Below, in pieces: positions 43,523 to 59,506 of a stretch of 64,000 nucleotides of DNA. Within the stretch, counting starts at the first letter, position 1, and each line of letters starts with the position of its first letter. The notes below the pieces were generated by a model that searched no databases, was not told where the DNA came from, and saw only the letters and a program-made list of their open reading frames with translations. The DNA is from Syncephalastrum monosporum B8922 (lineage: Eukaryota; Mucoromycota; Mucoromycetes; Mucorales; Syncephalastraceae). Location: positions 294,515 to 358,514 of the forward strand of contig JNEN01001161.1 in the NCBI GenBank assembly GCA_000697355.1, read 5' to 3'. The translations under genes and the position numbers were made by a program.

Positions 43523-46500
43523 ATGTAACTTATGCTCAACAACCATGACACTGAAGGACGAGAGAAGACATTATACCACGCCACCTACTATATGCTCTCT
43601 CTTCTTGTGATCTCGCTAGCCCGAACCAAAAATAGAATAAAACTAAACATGCCACATGTCCTTCCTCTCTCTCTCTAACTAACTAACTCTGATCATCGCA
43701 CCCCATCATCGGTCGGTCTTTTCGGCGCTATCATCCGGTCTTTCCTTCCAGCGGACTCGGATGTGTCAACTGTCACAGAACATCCGAGAAAAAATAGAAA
43801 TGACACCCTTCCTACCTTTCCTAATGAGAACAATGCCTGTCTGGCGCTTTCCAAAACACTCGCCCTTTTTGAGCACCTACATCTGCGTCGCCTGAAACAG
43901 GTTAGGAGCACTACATGCGAAAGCAGATGATACAACGGAAATACAGCAACAGCAAACCAAGCGCGAAAGGGGAATTTCTGACTGGGAGTAATGGCACGCC
44001 CAGTGTACATCTAGATACAACGGCTGTCGTGGGTCAGCGGCCGCGAGTAAAGCTCTTGAAAACAGCAGTGACGTGCGGGGAAGCTGCACACACTTTATCT
44101 CAGCCTTTTGTCTACTCTGTGCAACACCCATCGCGTCACATTGTCAGATCACCTCAGGCACGAGATACACACGCATCTGCGATCTTCTTGCAACTTCTGT
44201 AGCTCTACTTGTATTCATGACGACCTTTGAGCTCTTCACTAACGATCTCGCGAGACAAGTTGGAGCAGATAAAAGACATCTGTACGAGCATGTGCAGTCA
44301 CTACGTACGCTTCATAGCAGAAATCGAACCAGCAAATGCTTTGCTTCTGCTAAGGCTACATAAAGTGTGCCTTTGATCTATGATCACTCGTCGGAAATTT
44401 GGAGCATCACATTACGGTACACGGTATCGTCTTTGCTCGATGCTATTGTTCTCACGAAGGCACCGTCAACCACGCTAGACTAGGCTAGAAAGGTTCATTC
44501 CAACTCATACCTCAGGGTAGCACATGTGTTATACCTTTTGCAAACTAATCAATCTTCTTCGCGCTTCGCGACGACAGAGAAGTCAGGGGCAATCTATTCA
44601 CATATCAGCCGAGATATGTGAGCTCATCTGATAGACGTATCTATCAAGTGGCGTAGAGAGTAGCTGAAGTTCATTTGTACAACAATCGGCACTTGATCGG
44701 CCTGCAAACAGCCTTGGCTAAGGAGTAGATTGTAACTAGGTGAGACTTAGAAACAGTATTGCTCGATTCGTACGCCTCATTTTCCCTAATGCATAATTGC
44801 TGCATCGGCCGAGGTCAGGCGAACGAGGCACGCGAAAATTTATGTCTCCGCGCCCGTTGCGCGTCTTTGTGCGAAGGTCACAAGGTATACTCCATGCACG
44901 CTTTCAGGGATGTCCCTGTGTGAGACAAAAGGCGAAAGCAGTTCATCGATTCTTTTTACTGTAACGAAAAATGCTGCTCGCTAGAGTGTTATCGAAGAAG
45001 CACATTCATCGTGACGGAAGACAAGCTTAGAAGCATATATTTCTACAATTGGTTCATAAAGATTCTTCGCTGGCTGACATGCATAATGAATTTTAAAGCC
45101 TAGGAACAGGAAGGAGATGGGCGAAAGGCATTCATGCTACACAGCTACTAGATCACGATACATGACTGCCCATTGCCTTTCAATCGCTCATTAGGAGTTG
45201 TATAAGTTCAAGGGGATTCACACCGTTTTTATTTCTACAGGTTTGCTTCGCTCGTGCAAATGGTGAGTGTTTCATGATCAGGAATTAGAGTTTAAACTAG
45301 GCTTTCCCCAGGGAACAAAGACCACGGCAAGGATAATGAGAATCCAAAAATAAAATCGATACTTTTCAAGAGATAGGCTGGTATGCAGTCCAATGTTCTA
45401 CTTTCGAAGTATCAAGACAGTTGTTTATTTGAAGAAAATGAATACTATGATATAAATATCTGGGTATAATTTGTATATAGCAAAAAAAAAAAGAAGGATG
45501 TGCATGAGCGGGAAAAAAAAAAGAAGATCGTCATGTGGCATGCACAAGATATAATAGCTTTTTGTCATCAAGCAGATATGGCGTAAATTGTTCAACATTG
45601 CCGATTGCACTCCCTTTTTTATTGCTTGAGAGACAAATAAAAGAAGAGAGTTGTGGACGTGTCATTGTTCGACCAAACATCGTCTGTGAGTCAAGGAGTT
45701 TAAACAGTGTCACTTTCTACGTATCCAGTAGCATCGTCGACAATCTATATGATATTAGCAGCAAGATTTGGCTTATGTATAGTAGGTCTCCGTTTCATGT
45801 CAAGTGTGTCTCATGACATCAGTCGATAGCAGCTATTTTTTTTTCTTCCTTCACCACTGACATGGTTAATCGGGTTAGTGAGACCCGATAGAATTCTTTC
45901 TTTTTGGTTTTTTTTTCATTTTTTATTTCCTTTCATAAGAAAAGTGAGCCAATAGATTGGGTTGGGTGAACGGATGATGATGTGAGCGGTGGCGGCGGCG
46001 GTGAGGACACCCGGTTCCGGGCAAGCCCTGATCGTGGTGGTACATGATGCGATTGACAAATATGGCTCACTGTCTACACACTACCAAAGACGGTTGTCAT
46101 ATAACAAGAGGTACGCGTGCGCAGCAAATCGATATATTATATACACTACAAAACTAAACAGGGGAACCTGAGCAATCTACCCTGCATTACTGCGGCAGGG
46201 ATTCATAATGAAAAACCGGGCTTGGCTCACTTGTGTAATCCGAAAGTGGTTGAGGGTCGTGCGTGTCTGCACTTATGCGTGGGTTGCACGGTGTTCCCGG
46301 AAAAAATCAGGGTGCTTGGTCGGACGACCACCAAGTCCGCAGAAGAACAAACTACAGATTGTAAGTCCATACTACGCTCCGCACCGAAAAAAATCGTGAA
46401 TAAGTGTTATGCTGGTTGTCGTCATTTGGATCATTTGACTCAGCAGACTGGCAGGGCCAGTCCTCTCGCTTGAAAACAAAGAGCTATTTTGTTCACGAGT

Positions 46501-46697
46501 TTTGTATTTTAGGGAGGGTTCAGTTCCCAGGACGTTGCACTAGAAAAACGCCAAGTGCCACTTCTTGAAGCACTTTCAAGGCACTTTTTCATGGTCCATA
46601 CGACTGCTGCTGCTGTACATATATAAACGCCCATTTCCACACAACCGTACTCCCAGGCTCCCCTCCTTTTTCCTTATCCCTCCACTTCTCTCAAACC
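43523..46697. other. Gene-poor 3.2 kb stretch before forkhead gene
   Basis: No recognisable gene; frames are short (under 120 codons) and of low complexity. CT-repeat at 43663-43676, A-runs at 45482-45493 and 45514-45523, T-runs at 45835-45845 and 45909-45918. The last part should be the upstream region of the forkhead gene. A non-coding transcript cannot be excluded. Confidence 0.4.
46620..46627 (+). promoter_or_regulatory. TATA box of forkhead gene
   Basis: TATATAAA 71 bases upstream of the ATG at 46698, followed by pyrimidine-rich leader (CTCCCCTCCTTTTTCC). A good match in sequence and position. Confidence 0.6.
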
Positions 46698-48701
46698 ATG
46701 TCTTCACCTGAGCTTGCCGCCATTATGGCCGCTGCGTCCCTTGATCATGGCCCCCACCACGGCGGCGAGTTATGCTTCCAAGTCGCCCAGCCAACACATT
46801 ATCAGCCACAGCCACAGCAACAACAAGAGCAACAGCAGCCCGCACCTGTTGCCACCAGCAATAGCACTCCGATGGAGCGCACCTTTCTTTCTTCGTTTGC
46901 GTTTATCCAGGAATCACCGCGAGACAAGAAAGAAAAGACCAAGTTACACGACAACGGTACGGCCCCCGAGCATCCGCCACAGCAGCCAGTACCCCAGCCG
47001 CGCAGAGCCAACAAGTCGTCCGAATTAAAGTTCAAAATCGAGTCGGTCGGTACTCAACTCGAGGAGGATGACGACCTCGACATGTGTCCGGCTCGCACAC
47101 GCCCTGCCTGGCCGCGCCAGATCGATCCCTGGTGGAAGCCCAACCACCCACGTGAGAAGCCTCCGTACTCGTACGCGACGCTGATCGCACACGCCATCTT
47201 GTGTAGCAAGGACGGTCGCTTGACCCTGAGTGATATCTATCGCTGGATCTCTGAGAACTACCCGTTCTACGTTCTGGGACAACATGGCTGGCAGGTACAA
47301 ATCAAACTTCCTTGTAGCTCTCCGTTTTGCTTCTCTCCATACTCAAGCAGCCCTTAGAATTCAATCCGGCACAATCTGTCGCTTAACAAGAAATGGTTCC
47401 TCAAACTCGAGCGTCGCCCCACGCAAGCGAACCCGGGCAAGGGATGCTACTGGACCCTGATTGCAGGCACCGAGCACATCTTTATTGACAATCTGACCCA
47501 GGCAGGCGGACATAGCCGCAAGCACCATGACATCGGACTGACAGCCGAGCTCTCGATGCGTAACCCGCGTCGCTGTTCCGCCTCGAGTGCTACGCCGACC
47601 TCATCTTCCATCACACATACCAGCATGCTCATTACCCGCCCCGAGGACTATGAAAAGAAGCAAGATCAGAAAAATAAACGGCCCCAAAAGCATGCACCGC
47701 CAAGTGTGTCGCCTCTCTATACCACCTTCCGCATGTCCGACGCGCCCGAGCCCACCAAGTCTCAATCGACCGGCAACAACAAGCGCGAGAATGGCTCGCT
47801 CCACAAGCGTCGCGAGAGCAAGCGCCAGCGACAGAAGCCGATTGTGCTCAACGCCCAGACCGATGACCACGACTCGGATTGCGACAGTGGTGTCGACTGC
47901 AGCAACGAATACGTCGATATCAAGCGCAAGGGCAAGAAGAAGGGATCCAAATCTAAAGAAGACACAGCGATCCAGACCGCGACGACCACTTCTGCCACGG
48001 CCGCAGCCACCTGCCCCTCGGATGTCCTCTTCCCAGAGGGTGTCGAGGCATTCCTGTCCTATCCCGACTGGCCTCTGGACGGCTGGATGGAGTCACAACT
48101 ACAGTCAGGGCAGCCAGACACACAGTATGCTTTACAACATCCTCACGCACCCGCGTTCCCGCCTGATCTGAGTTCCATGTATGCCAGCACATCCACCGAT
48201 CTCCTCGACCACAGCTCCTCTTCGTCCTCTTCGTGGTCTCCCAAAGACGATCCCGCAACTTGGGCTAGCGCGATGCCCTTCCCCACGCCTGAACCCTCCA
48301 CGTCATACCCCACGCTCCTGGCTTCCCGCTTCGACCCCGATGATACTTCCGCTCATGCCGATACCCAATCGAACGCAGTTGACCATGATCCGGTGGAGGA
48401 CTGTCTCAAGGAACTCTGGCAGTTCCAGCTCTCCCAAAACCAGTCAAGCAAGCACGAGCCCATTACGATCAATCTGAATGACGAAGAAGTCACGGCCAAG
48501 TACCTCCACTTTGAGGAAGATGAGCCAGTCTATGGTGCAGGAAATACACAACAACAGCAGCAGCAGCCGCAGGCGGAGGACGCATTTCTGCCGATGGGCG
48601 AGTGTGACCCGACTCTGTTACCCTGGGCAGCCGCCCCTCCTTCCTCTGTGCTTCAACAGGCACCTGAATTCATCTCGATGCGCGAGCTTTTGTATTCATA
48701 A
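46698..48701 (+). CDS. Forkhead transcription factor
   Basis: Two exons (46698-47294, 47358-48701) give 646 residues. The N-terminus is Gln/Pro-rich. The winged-helix domain starts REKPPYSYATLIAHAILCSK (about 152) and its recognition helix NSIRHNLSLNKKWFLKLER begins exactly at the second exon (residue 200); GKGCYWTLI closes the domain. A basic region (KRRESKRQRQKP, KRKGKKKGSKSK) may be a nuclear signal, and the rest is Ser/Thr/Pro/Asp-rich, as for activation domains. Fungal relatives of the Sep1/Hcm1/Fkh group drive cell-cycle-dependent transcription, but which subgroup this belongs to is not decided by eye. Confidence 0.93.
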
Positions 48702-49002
48702 TTGGTCATTCATAAACATTTCCTTTTTTCTCTCTTTTTCCTTTGTGCAGAAAAAAAGTGCTTCGCTCTATTTTTTTTTTTTTTACCCACATGCATACCA
48801 ATCGGGAAAGTTGAAAACAACGATCCATATTTCGTTTTTGTTGACTTAAGAATCGTTGTTGTGAAAAGAAAAAAAGAGATTGAGTGTAAGCGAGTGGTAG
48901 AGAGAGGAGTGGAGCATTGGTGATGGGGGGTGTTGAATGATTGCTACTTTGCTATTTTTGCCGCGACGTCATGGTCGTATCATACGGAACTATGTCTTTT
49001 CT
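48702..49002. other. Convergent 3' region
   Basis: 300 bases between the stops of the forkhead gene (+) and CDC48 (-). T-runs at 48770-48783 are seen. It should hold both transcript ends. Confidence 0.4.
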
Positions 49003-52017
<3,015 letters not shown>

Positions 52018-52256
52018 TGTTCTTTAGAGAAACAACAAAAGAAAGGAAAAAAACACAGGTGAAGAAAGGGAGGAGAGTTTCTAGCAAGTGGACCAATGCT
52101 CTGACGGGCTTTATAAACGACACGTAATCTGCCGCGCATCCCATCTTCACACTACTGTCGGAGATCCAAGTTTCACGTCATCGATACAGAGATGCCCGTT
52201 TTGCTCGTCTCTTCGCGCGTCTTCGGTAGGACTCTTTTGCCTGACAAATCAGCACC
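52018..52256. promoter_or_regulatory. Divergent promoter CDC48 / BRAT1-like
   Basis: 239 bases between the two ATGs. No TATA box is obvious. It must serve CDC48 (-) and the HEAT-repeat gene (+). Confidence 0.5.
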
Positions 52257-55200
52257 ATGGAAGAGGAACGCGCGCATCGGATCATTGAGACTATACCCTT
52301 CATGTCAAAGCAGATTGTAGACGATACGATCTACGAAAAGATCCTTTCATTTCTCGACAGTTTCCTTGTTAGAGATCCGAACTACGCCATGCTCTTTCAG
52401 TCCTGGAAGGTCTTTGACGCTTTGACTCAGGTCGGCTCCACTACTGTGTATACCTTGTGGACTCTATTCTGAGATGTACCCTTGTTATCTTTTTTATTTC
52501 TGTATAATAATAAGGCGTGTGCACAAGAGGACCCAGATTATCGAGTGCTGACGCTGTGCTTCCGACTGGTGGGACGCATTGTTGCACATGCGGGCGAGCA
52601 CAGATCAACCGTTTTCGGCTGTCTTCGAAATCATTCCGTCCTGCTAAACCATCTCGTCCACTCTCTTGCTTCTCCCCATCCAGCCTTACGGTGTGCCTGT
52701 CTCCAGGCCATGGCAGGCCTGCTCACTTCAGATGAGGGCATTCAATGGTACCTAGCGAAGCTATTAGCGTAGGGGTCTGCCTCGTCTCACCATATGGATG
52801 CTTTTGGATGCAGGGTCCTGAAGAATGACCATACAAAGATGGCTATATCCACTGCCTTTTTGGACGATACCACCTACGTACATGAAAACACTCCCACATA
52901 TACATCCATAACCTCTAAAGGCCCCATCCGTTTCCTTTACAGATTGTCAACCAGGCGAGCCTTCTCTATCGTCAGCTCGTCGAAGGCGCGGACCAGCACA
53001 CAGGCTTGCGAAGCTTGCGCGACATCCTGAACCCAGTCGCCACACTCCGTCTCGCTATGCAGCCTGATAACGACTCCTTGCTTATCATGCGTGCCCTTGA
53101 ATTCTGCTGGACGATCGCTGATTCTCGGACGCAGGCCGCATCGGATTTTCTGGAAACCGAAGGCTTGGTATGTTCTCATCCTTGCAGCCGCCCCCCGTTC
53201 CTTTGGCTCACCCTTCTCACCCCTTTCTCTGGTCAAGTTACTGCCGATATTGCCTCTTCTGGACAGAATGGCGGACGACCGGATGGTGTGTACCAAGCTA
53301 ACGGATGTGCTCGCTGCCGTCTTTACTTGGGTGCAATCGCCACTCAAACTCTTGACAGATGATCATTCGATCGATGGTGAGGGTGTGGAAGCAGGTACGC
53401 ACAGGACCCACATGGCATCTTTGTTATTCTGCGCTAATCACGTTTTTTTTTTCAGCATTTAGCTACTTCTGCAAGTTCGCATGCTCAAAAGTGTTGGAAC
53501 CACGGTCCCTCGATGAAGCGGCTCTTGGCTTGTCGCTTTTGAGCACTGCCATGACGCTCCTAAGTCGACTCGAGGCCACATCCCATCCTGCTGCCGACGA
53601 TGCCCTCCATTTGCTCATTCGCGTGCTGTATCTGTGTGGAGGAAACGGTAAAATGATCCATATGCCACAGGTAATAAAAGCGATCTCAGGTTTCATAGGG
53701 ATACTGATGGATCTACAAGCTGCAAGAGGTACTAGGATCTGGATTTAGGAAGTTACGGAATATGAAGGCGCTCGCATACGATGCACTCTCCGCCCTGGAA
53801 AGCATGATTCTTGTGGCATCTAGCATTGCATCGGTAAAGTGGCAACATTCCCAAAATTCTACCAACTCACCTCACGCTGTAGCGCCCAGAGTGTATTGAA
53901 TGTATAATGGAAACACTAGAAAACGCCGAGCTCGCCTCAGATAGGCGCATTGTAAAGAGTAGTCTCAAGGTCGCCATTGCGTTACTGCATCATTTAGCAG
54001 GCTCATCCAATGTAAAGGGCACAGTGTTCCAGGTAAGAAAGCCGCTATACCTTGTTGAAGCTCCACTTACCTACGCTACGCTTAGCTTGTGAAACGCTTG
54101 GTATCTATGCTGGATGATATGGAGCTGGATTGCTATAGTATTAAGCTTACGTTTGGCGCATTGAATGCACTCCTGGAGCACACGACGCTGGGTACACTTT
54201 TGGTCGACAAAGATAACGCCAAGCCTATTGTAACTTCCATCACCTTGAAGTCGATGGACACTGATTGGGACACGCGAGATACAGCGGTAGAGTTCATTGG
54301 TGGCCTTTTCAAACAGGTAAAGCGAGAGCAGCTGATTTGTATGCACCTTTTATAATGATATTCCGCAGCCCTTGACCAGCTCCAAACTCGAATTTGCTCT
54401 TGCCAACGATTTGCCTCTGCTTGTGATGAAGCGTTTACATGACGATGAGGCGTATGTACGTGCGGGCGCTGTGGATACGCTTCAAAGCATGATGCGCACC
54501 AAAGAAGGCTGGGCATATATTCAACAAAAGCAGTCAGTGCGAACGGTCGCAGAAAGACTACCGAGTCTCTTGTACGATGACGAGCCACAAGTACGGCGAG
54601 CCACACTGGACGCCATCAGCTGCTTGATTATCAACCACTCTTGTGAAGGCATGTCCATCGGAGGCTCAGGGGATGAAAAGTCACTCAAGTAAGCTACCTC
54701 GTCAGCAAAATTGCAGTGATTGACGCGTAGAAATAGCCGTGACATTGTATCACATCTGATGGTAGACCCCGACCCAGAGGTAACCATCCGGATGTGCCAA
54801 GTAAGCGAGCACCTGTGGAACCTCTATCTGCATGAGAAGGAACAGCAAAAACGAACCAGAATGTCGGAGGAAGAAGCTCTGGACCGACCCCAAGCGCTGT
54901 TTTACCTCCTCGGGTGTGACACCTGGCTACTCGAAGCGGTAAGTGTCAGTGGAGCACACGGTGGAATAGGATGACTCATAGAAGGAAAAATGATCAGACC
55001 CAGAACACACAGCGACTGGTACGCGCCGAAGCTTACGCTATTCTTCGGCGAATACTCTCAAGTAAGATGCCCATGATGGAGCCAGAGAAAAGGATGCACA
55101 AACGCCAAATGGAAGATCTGGATGGAAAGGACGAAGATTTCCTGAACCGGCTAAGGTTGGTGGACATGGATGTTTTGGCACGGAATATAGATCCAGAACA

Positions 55201-55297
55201 TCTCTACCAAGAAGCGCTTGATATTGACGTTCGGGAAATGACACATACCACGGAGCGTGGGCCGGGCGAATACGAGGGCATTCCCGACTGCGAATAA
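52257..55297 (+). CDS. BRAT1-like HEAT-repeat protein
   Basis: Twelve exons (52257-52430, 52515-52768, 52814-52877, 52943-53167, 53238-53394, 53456-53670, 53720-53833, 53883-54032, 54086-54316, 54369-54688, 54731-54938, 54998-55297) give 803 residues; human BRAT1 has 821. It is helical throughout with HEAT/ARM-like repeats. Segments that read like BRAT1 in the same order are: N-terminal DDTIYEKILSFLDSFLV, DTDWDTRDTAVEFIGGLF, LPLLVMKRLHDDEAYVRAGA, ALFYLLGCDTWLLEA, and near the end LRLVDMDVLARNIDPEHLYQ. The protein ends PDCE, with a cysteine next to last; BRAT1 ends in DCY. BRAT1 binds the INTS9-INTS11 nuclease and ATM-pathway proteins in animals. The assignment is from remote similarity read by eye. 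Confidence 0.7.
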
Positions 55298-55410
55298 GAT
55301 ACATAAAGATGTATGAGTTGAATAAGAGACAAAAAAAAGTATATATAAATGATAATAATAATACACGGACGCTGTATGCCGCTTTATTCTGTCTATACAA
55401 AAGAAATAGT

Positions 55411-56205
55411 TTACTGCTTCTTGTCAGCAGCGTCGCGCTCGGCCTGCATGCGCTTGCGCTTAATCATGGTATTCATATAGGTTCCGAAGACTACAGAAAA
55501 CCAAAATAATGAGATATCTCGATATGTTACACAAAGAGCTGCTTACCGAAAGCCAAAATGTTGAAGAAAGGAACCCAGGTAAATTGGGGCAAGAAGTTTT
55601 GGGCGAAGATCAGGGCAATAGGCGAAATGACCCACGACACTCTCTGCATCGAGAGCAGGCCGTTCTTGACCGCAGCCTTGACCTGGTCGAAAGAGCGAGC
55701 ACCGGCCAGGATGGTCATAGCACTGATATACACTGCAGAAATGAGCCGTGTCAGACCTGAGATTGACCCTTTCCATTATGACTTACCCGTGTTCATGGTG
55801 GGCGAGATGACCAGGTTAGAGAAGAGGAGCTGGCCAATCTTGGCCTGCTTGTCGGACTTGCCAGCGAAAATCTTGTTCATGATCTCATACAGCAGATGGT
55901 TCAAAGGACCGGAAACCAGCAGTCCTATTCATCCAATCCATGCAAAATGAAAAGGGCCGTTAGTCCCATCGGCCCAGCGAGTCCATCCCGGCGGGTGTCT
56001 GTTGCAAGCGGGGGGTCTGTTTACCATAGGCGGCCATCTGGAAGATACGCTTGTCGAACTTTTTGACACCAGACAGCTTCTGCGCGGTCAGCTCCTGCAG
56101 GCCGGACAGACAGCCGCTGGTGACGGACTTGGTGCGGAGTGGGTTCGTGGTGAGCTCGGTGAGGTACCACACCAACCACGGAGGAATGTTCGCGGGAGTC
56201 GACAT
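55411..56205 (-). CDS. PXMP2: Peroxisomal membrane protein, Mpv17/PMP22 family
   Basis: Four exons (56025-56205, 55787-55924, 55547-55732, 55411-55490) give 194 residues; PXMP2 is usually 195. The start MSTPANIPPWLVWYLTELTT is followed by NPLRTKSVTSGCLSGLQELT, the family's first helix, then LLVSGPLNHLLYEIMNKIFA and, in the third exon, WVISPIALIFAQNFLPQFTW. Four membrane helices are expected. Mpv17-family members form small pores in peroxisomal or inner mitochondrial membranes; the close fit in length and N-terminus favours PXMP2 over Mpv17. The C-terminal KRKRMQAERDAADKKQ is basic. Convergent with the BRAT1-like gene, 113 bases between stops. Confidence 0.88.
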
Positions 56206-57971
56206 GAGCGAATGGCAGTAAAAATTAGAAAGAGGAAAAAAGAGGTGGGAAAGCCAAAAAACTGTGCGGGGCACAGGCCAAAATGGTCGGGAAAACCTAA
56301 AGATATAGCCCTTTGAAATCATCTCTATATTTGGCCTGCCGCCCTTGCCTTGTTTGTAAGCAGTTTTACCACCGTCGCAACCCCACAATTTCTTGGATTT
56401 TACATATTGTGTATTTTACGGCTTCTTTCATACCATAGTGTCATCCGGAGACTTCATACCTCTAGTGGTTGTCTGTCAATGTACGTCTGTATTCATTAAA
56501 ACCTTGCCGATAAATGGCATTCATATATGAGCAGCGGAAAAACATACCTTGGGTATAGGTAAAGTATATTACACATATATACACATTGGACGTTACACCA
56601 TGTTCTAATAGCGTCATCATGCTTATGTCCACCTTCAGGAACACCTATGCAGTATCCAGAGTACTGTCTACATTTCGATCAAGCTAAAATGCAGGCCGTT
56701 TGCACTGGCGCGGCTGATGCCCAGAGCACCCGTCAAACCTGCTTGATTAAGGGCTTCTGCTGTCTCCTCAAAAAGGATTATTCGGGCCGGAAAGTCGATA
56801 GGATACCCCAGACCAGTGGAGTGCGGTGTAACTCGTAATGATTAAAAGCTCATCGCTGTGCCGTGGGGAAACACGAGGCCTCCCCTTTCGGTATCTGCCG
56901 ATAACCTTCTCAAATTTGACGCTGTAATGGTCGGTATGAGAAGTGGACTCAATCATAGGACCATATGTCTATATTTTTCTCTTGCTTCTGTGAGTCGCCA
57001 CCCCACTTTTCTCTGATAACAGCATCCAGATATTACATGGTTCAACATGCTGGTTCGACAAGATATTATCCGGAGGTTTATCGCCGAAATAGGGGTTGCA
57101 GAGTCTCTCGCTCATTTTGCATGATATACAGCCACGTTGTGTAATCTCGATATATATATGCGTCAGTACAATGTCTGCCACGACTCATTGAATTCAATTT
57201 CAAATAAATAAAAGTGTCTATGCAGCTTGGATGACTGTTAAGATATCATGTTGGAAGCTGTTCCATCCTTCCGACATGATTTTGCGTAAGATCCAGCGAG
57301 TCAAGATCTCGGTACGTCGTCCGCTGTATAGGAAGTTAGCCAGCTAGACACAATGTCCCCCAAGAGAATGATAGAGGTGCAGCTCAGTTGACTTGACCGT
57401 GAGTCTGCGTAAGTATAATATATCACACTCTGCAACTTATGGATGGTTTAGAAGTCGACTATCTTTTTCCACGCTCTTGTTGGCTTGCGAAAAGGAAATA
57501 TACACTACCGTAACCCGTATAAAATATGCCGAAACAGGCAAGATCGAGAACATCCAGGGAAAATTATTTTATGATACTTGTATATCGCTCCAGCAGCCTA
57601 TATCTCCTCTTCGATGATGAAAAGATATCTCGTGCGTGTAGTCGTTGAAAAAGCTTGGTTGCCATGAGCTGACGACACGTTGGGTAATGTAATGTAGAAA
57701 CTTAGATGCATAGGTATGGCTGCTGGATAGTTCACCACTTTCCAAGTCTATTCATCACTTCACGTAGGTGTAGCAACAGTATGCTTTTCTACAATCACAG
57801 ATAATGGAGCGGAAGGAATTGCGCTAATCATTTATTATGTGGACGAGGAAGTAGTTTTGGTAGATGCAATGGATGTCACGAATTTCAAGGCTTGGATACA
57901 ATATTTACATTATTTCTCTCGCTATTTTTTGGGGCCCCAAAAACTGCCCAGGGTTCGCATGCCTTTAGTGT
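56206..57971. other. Intergenic with weak coding signals
   Basis: No gene can be defended. On the minus strand, pieces reading SERLCNPYFGDKPPDNIL (about 57110), SHTDHYSVKFEKVIGRYRKG (about 56930) and DFPARIILFEETAEALNQAG (about 56780) followed by a stop at 56673 could be exons of one small gene, but the joints do not splice cleanly. The rest is AT-rich without motifs. Confidence 0.3.
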
Positions 57972-59240
57972 TCACCTTAGCGAGGCTCCTTGGGACGGCG
58001 GGTCCTGTTTTGGCTTTCTTCTCGACGCAGATGAGTTGCGGGTTTTGGGTGTAACTCGTTTGTCTCTTACTTTGACGGGGGTTTCTACGTTTTCTTTCGA
58101 CGTGTTCTGACGCATATAGACGGCCGGATCGTTATCAAAGTAGCTGCTGATTTCGGATTTGTCGGCTTCGTCTTTAATTTGTTCAAGACTAGGGGAAGTC
58201 ATTAATCGCAGTTCACCTAGCTGTCGTGGCATATTCAGTTTATGACTTTACCCATAGCTGTCCAGCAACCGAATGAACCACGAATGTGATAAATACTTGG
58301 CCAAGAGGTATACTGCTTCTTGTTTGTAACATTTATCTGCAAGTAGTCAGTATGTCATCATGATTTCCTATACTTGTCTCTCCATACCCAGTTCTTCTTT
58401 GTCTTGTGGATCTTCTGTGAATGTGGAGGGAGGCGCGATTTGTGGCAGTCGTTGCACCAGATGGTCGATCTACAGTAGCGAGCAGTGTAAGGGGTAGATT
58501 CTACACGCAGAAGAGCCTATTATTTTACCTTCTTCTGTAACCATGCAATTGTCCTTTTATCGTCAAGACGATACGCGTACATGTCTTGAGCGATTTCTTT
58601 CTTCTCACAGAGATGATCCAGCTGGGAGATAAACTGATCCACTTTTTCAAGGCTGCCGATATCGCTTGCTTGTTCGTTTTCGTTGGAAAGCAGGTCATCC
58701 AGAGTACGAAACCGACCTTCGGATTCGGCGGACTAAAGCCCAAAAAGCGTTTACTTTTGCTGTCGTTGCGTGTAGCATCAGCGCAAACTTACGCTCTGGC
58801 GGCCCCGTTCGAGAATGGGTAGGGCAATGTATAGAGGATCCATCGGCGAGATATAATGGATCGTACCGTCTACGGACCGAGTATGAAACAAAGTCCAGCA
58901 AAACGCGACGAGGTTTCCATACCTTGGATAAAGCAGTCGTTTATGAGCCAGCAGCATTTTCTACCAGGGCCTTTCACGGTCTGAAGGTCATAGAGACGCT
59001 TGCTTGTCTCATCGTACAAACAAGTGGTGAGATCGCCTACGGGAACAAAATGAGGCCTTTTGCGTTTGGGAGAATCACACGACGTACCTGTGCGCGGGCA
59101 GGGTAGATTCAACTTTTGAACTTCGCGTAGATCTGAACCAGTACAAGGTCATGAGATTAGTTCTATTCCCATGCAACATCTCGTAGGCAAGAAGCTATAC
59201 CATTTCCTGCTTGTGTGAAGGCAACAAAAGTTTTTGACAT
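57972..59240 (-). CDS. RNASEH2B: Ribonuclease H2 subunit B
   Basis: Eight exons (59201-59240, 59088-59132, 58923-59036, 58793-58869, 58529-58732, 58388-58469, 58252-58336, 57972-58188) give 287 residues. The family pattern is clear: LPCPRTGDLTTCLYDETSK, KCCWLINDCFIQDGTIHYIS, then PMDPLYIALPILERGR (in human B subunit the same place reads ATPIDPLFLLLPYL), a long helical part with LDDLLSNENEQ and CEKKEIAQDMYAYRLDDKRT, and YLLAKYLSHSWFIRLLDSYG. RNase H2 removes ribonucleotides from DNA; subunit B with C holds the catalytic A subunit. The C-terminal basic tail has no clear PCNA-interacting peptide. The last acceptor is set at 58188 since nearer ones break the frame. Confidence 0.9.
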
Positions 59241-59506
59241 GGCGGCAAACGGGAAAAAGATTGCCGTGAAATTGAGTTCCTGAATTAAGTTATCACCACA
59301 GATACAGACAGCTGGGCGAGCCGAGTTGCATTAATTGTCATGGAGAGCATGAGGTCAGGGGATTCTTTATTAGACAGAGAATAGCTTGCTTGAATGTATT
59401 ATGCGCAAGGCGGGTATTTAACGTTTTAGGATGAAAGATGAAATGTACAGCGAATAGAATGCAAACGTGCGTATTTACAAGGTGGAAGGAATGGGAAGAA
59501 ACAGCC

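Noticed and set aside
44310..44370. B-box-like GGTTCGATTTC on the minus strand
   Set aside because: The A-box candidate is only about 28 bases away, too close for a tRNA, and no cloverleaf can be drawn.
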